From: Clostridium lundense DSM 17049
GTDB taxonomy: Bacteria; Bacillota; Clostridia; Clostridiales; Clostridiaceae
Length of the DNA stretch: 64,000 bases
Assembly (NCBI RefSeq): GCF_000619945.1
Contig: NZ_JHVC01000021.1
Span: 1 to 64,000 of the forward strand
Direction of reading: 5' to 3'
Part shown: positions 42,597 through 51,347 of the stretch, piece after piece
Layout of the letters: each line of letters opens with the position of its first letter
Numbering within the stretch: the stretch's first letter is position 1
The notes under the pieces: model-generated
Databases searched by the model: none
Seen by the model: the letters and a program-made list of their open reading frames with translations, nothing else
What the model was told of the DNA's origin: nothing
Translations under genes and position numbers: made by a program

Positions 42597-42674
42597 ATGA
42601 AAGTAGCAGTTTTATCAGATATCTATGGTAATGGAATAGCATTAAATTATGAAAATACATTTAAATTACATTAA
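42597..42674 (+). pseudogene. Metallophosphoesterase remnant (YfcE-like N-terminus)
   Basis: Twenty-five codons, MKVAVLSDIYGNGIALNYEN, with a good ribosome site (AAGGGAG) match the start of metallophosphoesterases (usually SDIHGN..AL), but the metal-binding His is Tyr and the frame stops shortly after. No further homology follows. Confidence 0.7.
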
Positions 42675-42804
42675 AAGTTTCATTTATGGATATTTTTAAG
42701 AAAAACTTAATTATTTTATAAGGAAATGTTAATACACTTTTTATTCAAATCTAATAAAATTATTACATAGGGGTAAATGATTAGCAACTAAGGAGATATT
42801 TTTA

Positions 42805-43746
42805 ATGAAATTTAAATCTATGAAATTTATAGTGAGTGTAATATTATTGATTTCCATATCATTGAATGGTTTTTTATTTTTGAAATTAAAAGGACAACCT
42901 TGGCATATTGATTTTAAGGATGCCAATTCAAGAGAAACATACTTTACGCTGCATAATGTGAAGGAGGCGCAAAGTATAAGTAAAGGAAAAGGGATTAAAG
43001 TTGGTGTTTTAGATCATGATTTTGGTTATGAAAATCATAAAGAACTATATAAAGAGGGGATTGATTTTATAGGCAATTCTGATTCCATTAATAAATCATG
43101 TGATCATGGTTACTGGATGTCACTTACTTTGAAAGAAATTGCTCCAGAATGTGATGTATATGCTATGAATATAGCAGATAGTAATGAGGATAAGAAAGTT
43201 ACAGCAATGATAAAAGCCATAGACTGGGCTATAGAACATAAAATTGATATATTAACATATTCTCAAGCTCCAATATCTGAAAAAAATAGACAAAGATTTG
43301 ATGAAGCTGTTAATAAGGCTATTAAAAACAATATTGTAACTACTTTTATACATTATGATAACCCTAATAATATTTGGCCTAACGGTATGTCTGCAAGTAG
43401 GATCAATAATAATCAAAGACAACCAGACTTAAATATACTAAACTATGACTATAATGTATTAAGGATAGATACTTATAAAAAGTATGAAAAATCAAAGAAT
43501 AATATTAGTGGTGGGAATAATATACCATATTTTTCACTATCATCAACATCACCAGTTATAGGTGGTTTTGTAGCAATATTAAAGGGTATTAATAATACAC
43601 TTTCACCAAGTGATTATAAAGACATATTGAAAAAGACAAGTTACAAAACTACATTTAAAGATCCTTTCACTGAGAAAGAATTTGAATGTCCAAGCGTTGC
43701 TGATATTGAAAAAGCTGTAACATACTTAAAAGAAAATTATAAATAG
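42805..43746 (+). CDS. S8 (subtilisin-like) family protein with unusual active-site motifs
   Basis: 313 residues with an N-terminal signal/anchor helix (~9-27). The catalytic Asp is in GIKVGVLDHDFG (~70), and the His in SCDHGYWMSLTLKEIAP (~107) where subtilases normally show HGTHVAG. The Ser region is SLSSTSPVIGGFVAIL (~255) in place of GTSMAAPHVAG. Spacing and flanking beta strands (DVYAMNIADS; ITYSQAPIS-like DILTYSQAPISE) fit an S8 fold. With the changed surroundings of His and Ser it could be a narrow-specificity protease or an inactive relative. Ribosome site AAGGAG. Single gene. Confidence 0.75.
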   Translation: MKFKSMKFIVSVILLISISLNGFLFLKLKGQPWHIDFKDANSRETYFTLHNVKEAQSISKGKGIKVGVLDHDFGYENHKELYKEGIDFIGNSDSINKSCDHGYWMSLTLKEIAPECDVYAMNIADSNEDKKVTAMIKAIDWAIEHKIDILTYSQAPISEKNRQRFDEAVNKAIKNNIVTTFIHYDNPNNIWPNGMSASRINNNQRQPDLNILNYDYNVLRIDTYKKYEKSKNNISGGNNIPYFSLSSTSPVIGGFVAILKGINNTLSPSDYKDILKKTSYKTTFKDPFTEKEFECPSVADIEKAVTYLKENYK

Positions 43747-43783
43747 CTAATTAGAATTTTATAGTTATAAGAATAATAAAATA

Positions 43784-43820
43784 AGAAGTGGAGTTTATTT
43801 ATCACATAAGCTTCACTTCT
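43784..43820. terminator. Hairpin between convergent genes
   Basis: AGAAGTGGAG pairs with CTTCACTTCT (small bulges) around a ~16-nt AT-rich loop. It lies between the S8 gene and the convergent O-methyltransferase. Confidence 0.6.
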
Positions 43821-43917
43821 AATATTAGTACACATCTAATATAGTACACATCTTTTGTTAGATGATAAATAATAAGTTTATTGTTTTTTGATTATATATT
43901 ATTATTCTCCACCATAT

Positions 43918-44547
43918 TTATTTTTTTACTGCAATAATAACACCTTTACCAATAGGCAAGAGAGTGCTTTCAAGGTTAGGACAATTAACAACCATCTGAT
44001 TAAACTGCTCAATTGTTTTAATCAAGTCATGCCACTTCGCATCTAAATCCAATACAGGGAACAGTGTGTCCTCCGCCACTAGTAATCCTCCTGTTTTTAA
44101 AATTTTCAAACAGTCATTAAATAATAGAGAATATAATTTTTTATCTGCATTTTGGAATATTAAATCAAATTCATCTTTGATATTTGGAAGTATTTCTTTT
44201 GCATCTCCAATTTTCAATTCAATAAAATCGGCTACACCAGCATTAATAAAATTTTGTTTGGCTTGAGCTGCAATTTTTTCATCGCATTCAATAGTAATTA
44301 TTTTATCACCATATTCTTTTACTATTTTAGCCATGTATATAGTTGAGTATCCTATACTTGTTCCAATTTCTAAAATTCTTCTTGGCTTTGTAGCTTGAAC
44401 TACTAATTTTAGAAATCTTATAACATCATCATCAACAATAGGTATAAAATCTTTTAGTTTTATATTATTAATAAACTCCTTCTTGGTTAATTCTGCATTT
44501 TGTTCGTATAGGTTATCAATATATAAGTTGATTTTATTAAAATCCAT
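43918..44547 (-). CDS. O-methyltransferase, class I SAM-dependent (family 3 type)
   Basis: 209 residues. The SAM motif is RRILEIGTSIGYSTIYMA (~57), then IITIECDEKIAAQAKQNF (~80) and FDLIFQNADKKLYSLLFN (~123), the pattern of catechol-type O-methyltransferases (PF01596) that use a divalent cation. The DK pair in NADKKLY corresponds to the metal-site region. Ribosome site AAGGAGAA. Substrate unknown. Confidence 0.87.
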   Translation of the reverse strand: MDFNKINLYIDNLYEQNAELTKKEFINNIKLKDFIPIVDDDVIRFLKLVVQATKPRRILEIGTSIGYSTIYMAKIVKEYGDKIITIECDEKIAAQAKQNFINAGVADFIELKIGDAKEILPNIKDEFDLIFQNADKKLYSLLFNDCLKILKTGGLLVAEDTLFPVLDLDAKWHDLIKTIEQFNQMVVNCPNLESTLLPIGKGVIIAVKK

Positions 44548-44777
44548 AATATAATTCTCCTTTTATTTGCTTATTCAATTATCATTTGCATTTTTTTCTT
44601 CTTTATTCATATTGTAATAATAGTGTCAAGAACATAATTAAAATTATCAAATGAAATTACAAAAGCTTGATTAATTTTATAAATTAAAACATGTTATCTT
44701 TTTATATACTATAAATAAGTATTTTACTAAAGGGAAAACTATTATCGAAGGCTTATGCTGTTTGGAAGGTGATATGT

Positions 44778-45230
44778 TTGAAAAGAATATTAAATATTTT
44801 ATTAGTAGTAATACTACTGATTCAATATCCGAATTATATATTTGCTTTTGGTGTACCTAAAGAGATTAAAAATAATGATTCGGTAGCACCATTTTTAACA
44901 GAAGATGTTAATAGAATTTATATAGTAAATATGTTATCTGGATATACTACAAAAGAAATAAAGGACCATTATGGAATGAATTTGCCATGGCAATTAGAGG
45001 ATGGAAAGATTATTGATGCGAAAATGATATATGGACAAGAGGGGCTAATATTTATCTTTAAACTTCAAGTTCAACCTTTTGTGGGAGCACATAATCCTAT
45101 CGGTACTGATAATTTTACATTCAAGGTATTGAATAATAAGATTATCCTTGAGAAATATGAGCATGTTGAAAGTTTTCCTATTCCACCTTATTTAAAACAA
45201 TATTATAAAAACTTAAAACAGAACTATTAG
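44778..45230 (+). CDS. DUF3888-family secreted protein
   Basis: 150 residues from a TTG at 44778 with GGAAGGTG 6 nt before; a GTG at 44769 overlaps that site. A signal peptide of about 20 residues ends near FAFG. The mature part contains LQVQPFVGAHNPIGTDNFTF and EHVESFPIPPYL, which recur as VIAHPFVGSINTVGDDRMII and EHIKSYPLPWNW in the gene at 59684, so the two are distant paralogues. DUF3888 proteins are of unknown function. Confidence 0.75.
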   Translation: MKRILNILLVVILLIQYPNYIFAFGVPKEIKNNDSVAPFLTEDVNRIYIVNMLSGYTTKEIKDHYGMNLPWQLEDGKIIDAKMIYGQEGLIFIFKLQVQPFVGAHNPIGTDNFTFKVLNNKIILEKYEHVESFPIPPYLKQYYKNLKQNY

Positions 45231-45405
45231 TTAAATTCATTGTTAAATAATATTTAATAATATGTTATAATTATACCACGATGACACTTTTTAACTAATT
45301 AAAAAGTATATATTAAATATGTAAAATAATTTTTAAAAATCTTAATCACAAGATAAAATTATGATTAAAAAACAATATTCTGTTCATTGAAGAAGGGGAC
45401 TAAAT

Positions 45406-45728
45406 ATGAAAAAATATAGTGGAATTATAGCTACATTTATGATTGCAGTCATTTGGGGTTATTTTGTAGATTTGAGAAATGGTGAAATTGGTTGGTTTAT
45501 CTGATGACTACCTGCCCTAATACTGCCATCCTCTATAAGTGGCAGATAAAGGCAGCTACGTCCCTAGATAAGTTCTTCTAAGCTTCAGCTGGAGTAAGTA
45601 TTCCTTTTAAGAAAATTCCATCTGAAGCTAAGAATCACTTGATTGGGCGAATAGTATTTATGCCAATGTTTTATTTGTTTTTTAACAAGTATTTAATTAA
45701 AAAAAGCGTACAAAATAATCTTCAATAA
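45406..45728 (+). pseudogene. Small membrane protein gene interrupted by an IS605-like element
   Basis: ATG at 45406 (ribosome site GAAGGGG) starts MKKYSGIIATFMIAVIWGYF and stops inside the inserted structured element at 45496. Beyond the element an open frame reads MPMFYLFFNKYLIKKSVQNN to a stop at 45726-45728. Joined, the parts give a ~60-residue two-helix membrane protein. The junction is inferred. Confidence 0.55.
45496..45643 (-). ncRNA. IS200/IS605-type structured element, TnpB guide-RNA-like, no transposase (copy 2)
   Basis: On the minus strand: ATCAAGTGATTCTTAG, then a stem (CTTCAGATGGA against TCCAGCTGAAG), AGAAGAACTTATCTAGGGAC, then TCTGCCACTT against GGCAGTATTAGGGCAGGTAG, ending TCATCAGATAAA. 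About 85 nt at the 5' side match copy 1 (28217-28463) closely. At only 148 bp, with no coding sequence, it appears to have been placed as a unit in a small membrane protein gene. In IS605-family elements such a 3' RNA carries the TnpB guide immediately beyond the right end; here that flank would be CCAACCAATTTCACC. Confidence 0.55.
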
Positions 45729-45902
45729 CTCTGTTTTAAGAAAATTACTTTACAATAATGTACAATATATATACTAAAGTATAGTTTATTTATATAGTAA
45801 TGTTCATTATTTGAATTTCTATTAATATTCAGTATAATTAAGAAAAGACAAAATTATAATTTATATGGACATACTTATAATATTAATATAAGGAGAATAA
45901 TA

Positions 45903-46436
45903 ATGATAGATTTATTTAGAGCATTTACTACAAAAGAAGATTTTTTTTATGATGGTGCATTTATTGCTAAAGTAAAATATCAACGATTCCAACCAAAATT
46001 AGATAAAGAAACTTATAAAAATGAAATTGTAAAAAATAATAGACGACTTTGTGTAATCAACTGTAATGGATATGTTAATAATGAAATCGCACAAACATTA
46101 ACAGTTTATTTAATGATGAATGTAAAAGTTAAAGAATATATTCAAACAGAAACTTCTACAGATAATGGGGCTTTATGGCGTAACTTTTCAAAAGAAGAAA
46201 TTGCAGATTTCAGCCATCTAACAGGAGATACAAATTCTATTCACCTTACAGAAAATCCTGTTGTACAAGGATTGTTTATTCTAAAAGAACTTTGTGATAC
46301 AACTCAAACTAATAAGATAGAAGTAAAATATATTCATCCTGTTTATGGATGTAATCCAGTTTATATAAAATATGAAGGAAATCTTATTAAGGGTTTTAGT
46401 AATGGTATATTATGTTTTCAAGCAACTTTGTTTTAG
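45903..46436 (+). CDS. MaoC-like hotdog-fold protein
   Basis: 177 residues. The central segment FSKEEIADFSHLTGDTNSIHLTEN (~97-120) is the MaoC/R-hydratase signature (fs..di..fa.ltGD.NpiH), with the catalytic Asp and His pair retained. Next comes VVQGLFILKEL, which corresponds to the GmL helix. The first ~90 residues are unlike usual MaoC proteins. Hydration of an enoyl thioester or a thioesterase-like role is possible. Ribosome site AAGGAG. Single gene. Confidence 0.78.
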   Translation: MIDLFRAFTTKEDFFYDGAFIAKVKYQRFQPKLDKETYKNEIVKNNRRLCVINCNGYVNNEIAQTLTVYLMMNVKVKEYIQTETSTDNGALWRNFSKEEIADFSHLTGDTNSIHLTENPVVQGLFILKELCDTTQTNKIEVKYIHPVYGCNPVYIKYEGNLIKGFSNGILCFQATLF

Positions 46437-46490
46437 AATGTTTTTATAAAATGTGAATTAAGGAAAGTCTGAAATAGACTTCCTTAAAAT

Positions 46491-46586
46491 TTATAATTTA
46501 TTATTTGTCTTTTCATTTATGTAAATATCAAGTGCTTTAATTCCTCTATTGGCAAGTTTCACAAATAAATAGAAGCAACTTTCATT
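46491..46586 (-). pseudogene. Remnant of a ~40-residue membrane protein gene (paralogue of 49035-49157)
   Basis: In-frame codons read FVKLANRGIKALDIYINEKT then NNKL and stop, matching the C-terminal two-thirds of the small protein at 49035-49157 (FVKLANRGITALDIYIEEKR, NNKL). The start and membrane helix are missing and an in-frame stop precedes. Confidence 0.7.
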
Positions 46587-46729
46587 TTATCTTTGAAAAG
46601 CTTACTAGCTCTGTTTTATACCAATAATATTTATTAAATTCTTCAACTGTGATTTTTTCATTAAATATAGGTCTACTACTCAAAGTACATCATTCCTTTT
46701 ATGTTATATAAATAATTTTAGATAATATT

Positions 46730-47290
46730 CTAGAAAAAGTTTTTTTTATCAATCTTTAATTCATTTAACAAAATTAAATTTGATAAAAACAAAGTAGCTA
46801 GTCCAACAGAAAGTATAATTTCAAAGTTTATATTTGTAATACTTTCCCAAATGATAATTATTAAGTAAAGTCCAAGGAATTGAGATAAGTAAATTAACAA
46901 ACCTTTTATGAAATGAGTTTTTGTTTTTTGAAAAAAATATATTATCACTCCACTTATTATAGCTACTATAGCTAATAGCATATAAATAAATGTACCTAAA
47001 CCATCTTTTATTATGTAACATATAACTGGTAATATTATTGGAATAACTCCTGTAATTAATAATACCTTTCTGCCAAAGTTATTAAAACTAATTTTGTTAA
47101 TTAACCAAAATATAAATAAGGTTATCAAATATGCTATAGTTGAATAGAAAATAACATTAGGAATAGAGAATTTTATTTCATTAATCTTGTATGCTGTTAA
47201 AGGATTTAATTGATTTGTAATTGGATAAATATTTATGAGTAGCCAAATAACAATTAATTTTATTAATAATCTATACTTATAATTTATCAT
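46730..47290 (-). CDS. Six-helix membrane protein of unknown function
   Basis: 186 residues from the ATG at 47288-47290, chosen because AGGAGG lies 5 nt upstream; an in-frame ATG at 47329 would add 13 residues but has no such site. Hydrophobicity suggests six membrane helices with short loops and a Lys-rich C-terminus. No recognisable motif. The ~40-nt promoter module at 47471-47510 lies about 180 bp upstream. Confidence 0.65.
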   Translation of the reverse strand: MINYKYRLLIKLIVIWLLINIYPITNQLNPLTAYKINEIKFSIPNVIFYSTIAYLITLFIFWLINKISFNNFGRKVLLITGVIPIILPVICYIIKDGLGTFIYMLLAIVAIISGVIIYFFQKTKTHFIKGLLIYLSQFLGLYLIIIIWESITNINFEIILSVGLATLFLSNLILLNELKIDKKNFF

Positions 47291-47364
47291 TTTATCCTCC
47301 TGCCATTTGAAATCTTTTAAGTCATCCATATACTCTTCAGTTCTGTTTTAAGAAAGGCGCATAA

Positions 47365-47424
47365 TTACAATTTATTATTTGTTTTTTCCTCAATAAGGAT
47401 TACTATAAAAATATACCCATACAA
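47365..47424 (-). pseudogene. C-terminal tail remnant of the small EEKTNNKL protein family
   Basis: In-frame codons IVILIEEKTNNKL and a stop match the tail of the protein at 49035-49157. As at that locus, TTTCTTAAAACA follows the stop. No start codon or helix is preserved. Confidence 0.5.
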
Positions 47425-47470
47425 CAGCCTCTTTTGATTATTGGTTTTAAGTTCCATGTTTAACAATTAC

Positions 47471-47510
47471 CAATCAATTATAACATATTACTAAATGGAT
47501 ATATGAGGAA
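47471..47510 (-). promoter_or_regulatory. Recurrent promoter module (copy 1)
   Basis: Minus strand AATATGTTATAATTGATTG: an extended -10 (TGTTATAAT) with a conserved upstream ATATCC...TTTAGT. Related modules are at 50991, 53061, 56121 and 59389. Confidence 0.6.
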
Positions 47511-47667
47511 GTAATACATTTGTTATTATATAATGGACGAGAATGGGTTTAAGGGTGTATAAATATTTTAAATGTGGTTAAAAGGCTTAGAAGAAATAGG
47601 AGACGTGTAATGTATGGGAGCGCTATATGAAGAGTTATATTTTGCGTCATATATTTGTATTGCCATG

Positions 47668-47710
47668 CAAAAATGCCGTAAAATTCAGAATTGAATAGTA
47701 CGGTGTTTTG
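47668..47710 (-). terminator. Hairpin of the ACTGTATTATTCAA family (copy D)
   Basis: CAAAAATGCCGTAAAATTCA pairs with TGAATAGTACGGTGTTTTG. It lies 55 bp past the stop of the 47765-48931 gene on the minus strand. Confidence 0.7.
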
Positions 47711-47764
47711 CTAGGCTCTTTAATATAATTTTTGTTTAATTTTCAAAGACATCTGTATAATCTA

Positions 47765-48931
47765 TCAAGCAAAAGTACAGATGATATTATGGTTACTTGA
47801 AGGAAGATAATATTGTGATTTATCATCTTCTATAGGCATTTTATCAATGAAATCATTCCAATCACAAGTAAGTTTATCAGTAATAGTCTTTTGTAATTCT
47901 GAAATAGACTTGCTTATTCCGGTACCTAGTTTAGCATCAATCTTTTTATAATAATCTATATCATCGGAACATTGCTTATTAATATCGTTCATTATATTTA
48001 AAAAGCTATTCATAAAATTCATGTTAAATTCAATATTTGTAAATTTTTTATATGTATTTGAGGTACGCTTTTTTAATTGTTCAAGCCTACTAGAAGAATC
48101 TACACCTGTTATCTCTTCCAATGAGAAGCCTTTTTCTCTGGCAAATACCTCTCTTAGTCTTTGAGCAAATCCTTGAAGTTTAAAAATAGAATCTAATTCT
48201 TTATTTACCTTATTATCTACGCAATCTGAAAGTTTTTTCTTAATGTCATCTGATAAATTGGTTTTTTGTACTATAAAGTTAGTTTTCATCTTAGCCATTC
48301 CCAAGGCGGCTACGTTATAACCATCAGAATAATAAAAATCTTCCATCAAGTTTTTACCGATACTTTCAATACCAGCACTTAAGATTTTTAAATCTTCATA
48401 ATTCATATCTTTAAGTGAAGTTGATTTATCTGTCTTCGCAGTATTATTAAGCTTATTATCTATAATACTACTAATATTATTTTTTATATCATTAGTATCA
48501 TCCACATCTAGCTTAAAAAATTTGCTAATATTGCATGATATTTCATCCGATATTGAGCTCTTAGCAAGATTTACATATTTATTTAGAGAATCTAAATACT
48601 TTTGTTTCTTATCACCATCAAAATTATCATTTATATACTGAGTGTATTTTTTTGTAGCATTCACAAGATTATCAATTTTTTGAGTATTATCTTTAAAATA
48701 TAATGGGGAAAAACTACTCCAGCTAAAGCGACTTAACTCTGTAAAATCTGTAAGCATGGCTTGCTCAATATCGTCTGGATTTGTGATAGCTTGGTTTGGT
48801 AGCAGCTGTTCTTTAGATATATTTGGTGTATATGTTTTTTCTGTTTGAAGGTTTTCAGATTTTACTCTATCAATAACAGATTTATTTGTTGTGTAATTAC
48901 TTATACCCTGAAAATTGTTTATTGTGTTCAT
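47765..48931 (-). CDS. Hypothetical helical protein, 388 residues
   Basis: A soluble, mostly helical protein rich in Lys, Asn, Asp and Ser, with no signal peptide and no membrane helix. The N-terminus (MNTINNFQGISNYTTNKSVI) is low-complexity and probably disordered. Residues ~110-330 look like long helices with heptad-like hydrophobics. No catalytic motif was found and I do not recognise the family. Strong ribosome site AAGGAGATG. It stands alone between terminator D and the small gene at 49035. The length and helical content might fit a structural or extracellular-appendage-related protein, but there is no positive evidence. Confidence 0.6.
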   Translation of the reverse strand: MNTINNFQGISNYTTNKSVIDRVKSENLQTEKTYTPNISKEQLLPNQAITNPDDIEQAMLTDFTELSRFSWSSFSPLYFKDNTQKIDNLVNATKKYTQYINDNFDGDKKQKYLDSLNKYVNLAKSSISDEISCNISKFFKLDVDDTNDIKNNISSIIDNKLNNTAKTDKSTSLKDMNYEDLKILSAGIESIGKNLMEDFYYSDGYNVAALGMAKMKTNFIVQKTNLSDDIKKKLSDCVDNKVNKELDSIFKLQGFAQRLREVFAREKGFSLEEITGVDSSSRLEQLKKRTSNTYKKFTNIEFNMNFMNSFLNIMNDINKQCSDDIDYYKKIDAKLGTGISKSISELQKTITDKLTCDWNDFIDKMPIEDDKSQYYLPSSNHNIICTFA

Positions 48932-49034
48932 CTATATCATCTCCTTAAAGATTACATCGGTAATTTAACAGAAAAGTTTAGAACAAATTATAAAATGTGG
49001 TAAATAAGTTATTTGTTTTAAGAAAGTTATGTAT

Positions 49035-49157
49035 CTACAATTTATTATTTCTCTTTTCCTCTATGTAAATATCAAGTGCTGTAATTCCTCTATTTGCAAG
49101 TTTCACAAATAATATGAAAGCATAAATACCCATGCCTACTAAAATTAACACTAGCAT
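49035..49157 (-). CDS. Small (40-residue) single-helix membrane protein
   Basis: ATG at 49155-49157 preceded by GGGGGGAT. The sequence MLVLILVGMGIYAFILFVKL is a membrane helix, followed by ANRGITALDIYIEEKRNNKL. Two decayed paralogues nearby (46491-46586 and 47365-47424) share the tail, which supports a real gene family. The short hydrophobic helix with an amphipathic charged tail resembles small regulatory or toxin-like membrane peptides. Function unknown. Confidence 0.65.
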   Translation of the reverse strand: MLVLILVGMGIYAFILFVKLANRGITALDIYIEEKRNNKL

Positions 49158-49220
49158 AAAAATCCCCCCCATAGTTTCTTTTTACTAATAAAATTAATTC
49201 ACATTTTTATGATTTTCATA

Positions 49221-50015
49221 CTATTTTAATTTTTTTAGATAATTTAAGGATTCTAATTGATCTTTTATGTAACTTTCCAATATAAAAGCACCTTGAAAGT
49301 TGATATCCATTAAAAACTTAATTTCTTTATTCCAATTAATTGTACCTAACTTCTTGTTTCCAATTGGCCAATGTATATCAGCTAATTGATCGTTATCATG
49401 AGCATGAATACTACCTAATCTAAAGTGAAATTTACGAAGTATGTCAATTCCATGTTCATCTAAATTTCCATGGCCATAATCATAGCATAATTTTAATGCA
49501 GAAGAATCAATGACTTCAAATATTTTTTCAAAGTCACTTAATCTATCACCCATTTTACTAAAATCACTGTTTCTTTGTTCTGGGTATGAATTTTCAATAT
49601 GAATTTCCACATTGTTGTGTATACCTACTTCGGTGATTTTGTATAATACTGGTATTAGTTTTTTTATTATTTTATGGTGTTCAGTTCGCTTTCCAGAATT
49701 ACAACTATATCCAATGTGAAAGTTGACAAATGATGCTTCGATTTTATTTGCAAAAGAAATTGTTTTTTCAGCTAATTCAATCCATATATTACGAACAGCT
49801 TGAACTTTTTCAGCTAAATTGAATGGATATGCATGAATACTTATTTCAATACTTGGATTTTTAGTTTTATATTTAATAATTTCATTATATAGATCATTTT
49901 CAATTATTTTTAGATCAGCAGGTAATGAGATTTGTATATGTTCAATATTATATTCTTTAAATGTTTCTGAAATTAAATGAAGTTTTTTATATGGAGAGCT
50001 AACACCGACTTTCAT
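49221..50015 (-). CDS. Sugar phosphate isomerase/epimerase-type TIM barrel (AP endonuclease 2 fold)
   Basis: 264 residues of the xylose-isomerase-like TIM-barrel family. Metal-ligand positions are seen in VEIHIENSYPE (Glu), LKLCYDYGHGNLDEHG (Asp/His), RLGSIHAHDNDQLADIHWPIG (His, Asp-Asn-Asp) and the terminal GAFILESYI (Glu). Members include sugar isomerases, epimerases and AP endonucleases. Context gives no pathway. Ribosome site AGGAGG. Single gene. Confidence 0.82.
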   Translation of the reverse strand: MKVGVSSPYKKLHLISETFKEYNIEHIQISLPADLKIIENDLYNEIIKYKTKNPSIEISIHAYPFNLAEKVQAVRNIWIELAEKTISFANKIEASFVNFHIGYSCNSGKRTEHHKIIKKLIPVLYKITEVGIHNNVEIHIENSYPEQRNSDFSKMGDRLSDFEKIFEVIDSSALKLCYDYGHGNLDEHGIDILRKFHFRLGSIHAHDNDQLADIHWPIGNKKLGTINWNKEIKFLMDINFQGAFILESYIKDQLESLNYLKKLK

Positions 50016-50077
50016 TTTATCCTCCTAGAAATACACTTTTTAGAGTTAAAATATGTTTTAGGTTTAGTCCTATATTA

Positions 50078-50941
50078 CTATTGTACACTATGTTGACATT
50101 CATCTAAAAATTCCTTATAGTCTTCTTCCAACTGCTTCTTTTTATCTTCATTTATGGTTACAACTATTTTTAAACTTTTACACACTATAACACCATGATT
50201 CTTATGTTCTTCAGTAATATATAGGTGTCTAATTGTATCAGTATCAAATTCTGGATCATCAAATACTGAAGTATCAAAATCTTCAGGTAGACTTTCTATG
50301 ATATAATCATCAAATAGTAATATTTTCATATTAGATTCAACTTTTCTGAATTGAACATTGGTTAAACATCTATCATTAAAGCTTTCAATAGAATCTTTAT
50401 CATAGCTTTCAGAAATAATACCAGTTATTATTAGTCTTACTACTTTATCAAATAGAAATCCATCATGAAATTCTAAAGTCATAGATTCTGTTGATTTTTC
50501 AATAATTCTAATGTTTGCCTCATGAAAACTTGGCCAAGTTCCATGGAAATTTTTAATTAATTTATCCGAACCTTCTATCATATCAGGAGATAAAATTAAA
50601 TTTATCTCTACTTTACCGCAAGGAATATTTGGACGTTTCTCATTGTCATGAAGGTATATAGAAGCATTAAAATTAAGAAAAAGAATATAGTGTCCATAGT
50701 CATCGTTACCTTTTTCAAAAATATAACCTTCCAAGGAAATATTATTAGGTAATTTTATCTTATATATATATTCCTGACCTGTATTGAAAGGAAATTCTTC
50801 ATCTATCCAAATCCTATCTGAAATTGCACATACATTCTGTTGAACTGATACAGTTCCATCATCATTGTCAGTAAATATTGAATAACTTTTTGGTTCAATA
50901 AAATTTATGTTATCTTCAGTTCTTATTATATTGATGAACAT
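50078..50941 (-). CDS. Hypothetical soluble protein, 287 residues
   Basis: Starts at the ATG 50939-50941 with GGGGTG in front; an earlier in-frame ATG at 50974 precedes the ribosome site. Acidic, beta-rich protein with no signal peptide or membrane helix and an EEDYKEFLDEC helical tail. No motif recognised. Its promoter carries the recurrent ~40-nt module (50991-51031) immediately upstream. The lone, strain-variable look of the gene would fit an immunity-type protein, but this is not supported by homology I can see. Confidence 0.6.
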   Translation of the reverse strand: MFINIIRTEDNINFIEPKSYSIFTDNDDGTVSVQQNVCAISDRIWIDEEFPFNTGQEYIYKIKLPNNISLEGYIFEKGNDDYGHYILFLNFNASIYLHDNEKRPNIPCGKVEINLILSPDMIEGSDKLIKNFHGTWPSFHEANIRIIEKSTESMTLEFHDGFLFDKVVRLIITGIISESYDKDSIESFNDRCLTNVQFRKVESNMKILLFDDYIIESLPEDFDTSVFDDPEFDTDTIRHLYITEEHKNHGVIVCKSLKIVVTINEDKKKQLEEDYKEFLDECQHSVQ

Positions 50942-50990
50942 ATTATTCACCCCTTTTTTATTGTTAGGTATCATTTACGTATTTAATAAT

Positions 50991-51031
50991 TATGAATCAA
51001 TTATAACATATTAATAAAGGAAAATATGGGA
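50991..51031 (-). promoter_or_regulatory. Recurrent promoter module (copy 2)
   Basis: Minus strand CCCATATTTTCCTTTATTAA then TATGTTATAATTGATTCATA: an extended -10 TGTTATAAT, 50 bp upstream of the 50078-50941 gene start. Confidence 0.65.
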
Positions 51032-51070
51032 GTATTTATATAATACTCCCATATTTGAGGAAGAATAATT

Positions 51071-51256
51071 TTATTTAGTGATTTCTCGTTCAAATATAAC
51101 CTCATAGTCAGTAGGTTTCCCATGAGAATTATAATACATAGGTAATACTTGTACTAATCTCCAGCCTTCCTTGGCATATTTATCTATTATTTCATGATGA
51201 TTGGCTTGAGCGAATATACCTCCTAAAGTTGTTTGAACATATTTATACTCATACAT
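51071..51256 (-). CDS. DUF4177 family protein
   Basis: 61 residues from the ATG at 51254-51256, with GAGGTG upstream. MYEYKYVQTTLGGIF...NHHEIIDKYAKEGWRLVQVLP is the usual DUF4177 pattern (short beta strand, helix, GW-LV-V). Function unknown. Small cytoplasmic protein, single gene. Confidence 0.82.
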   Translation of the reverse strand: MYEYKYVQTTLGGIFAQANHHEIIDKYAKEGWRLVQVLPMYYNSHGKPTDYEVIFEREITK

Positions 51257-51347
51257 ATTTATCACCTCACTATAAACAGTATATTTATAAAAATATTATA
51301 CAATTATCAATAAATAATAAATTACAGTTTTTTAAGATATTATGTTT

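Larger units (their letters stand above)
42412..42804. other. ~390-bp region with terminator hairpin and a gene remnant
   Basis: Holds hairpin C (42495-42536) and a truncated metallophosphoesterase start (42597-42674). The rest is AT-rich spacer that must contain the promoter of the S8 peptidase gene. Confidence 0.5.
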
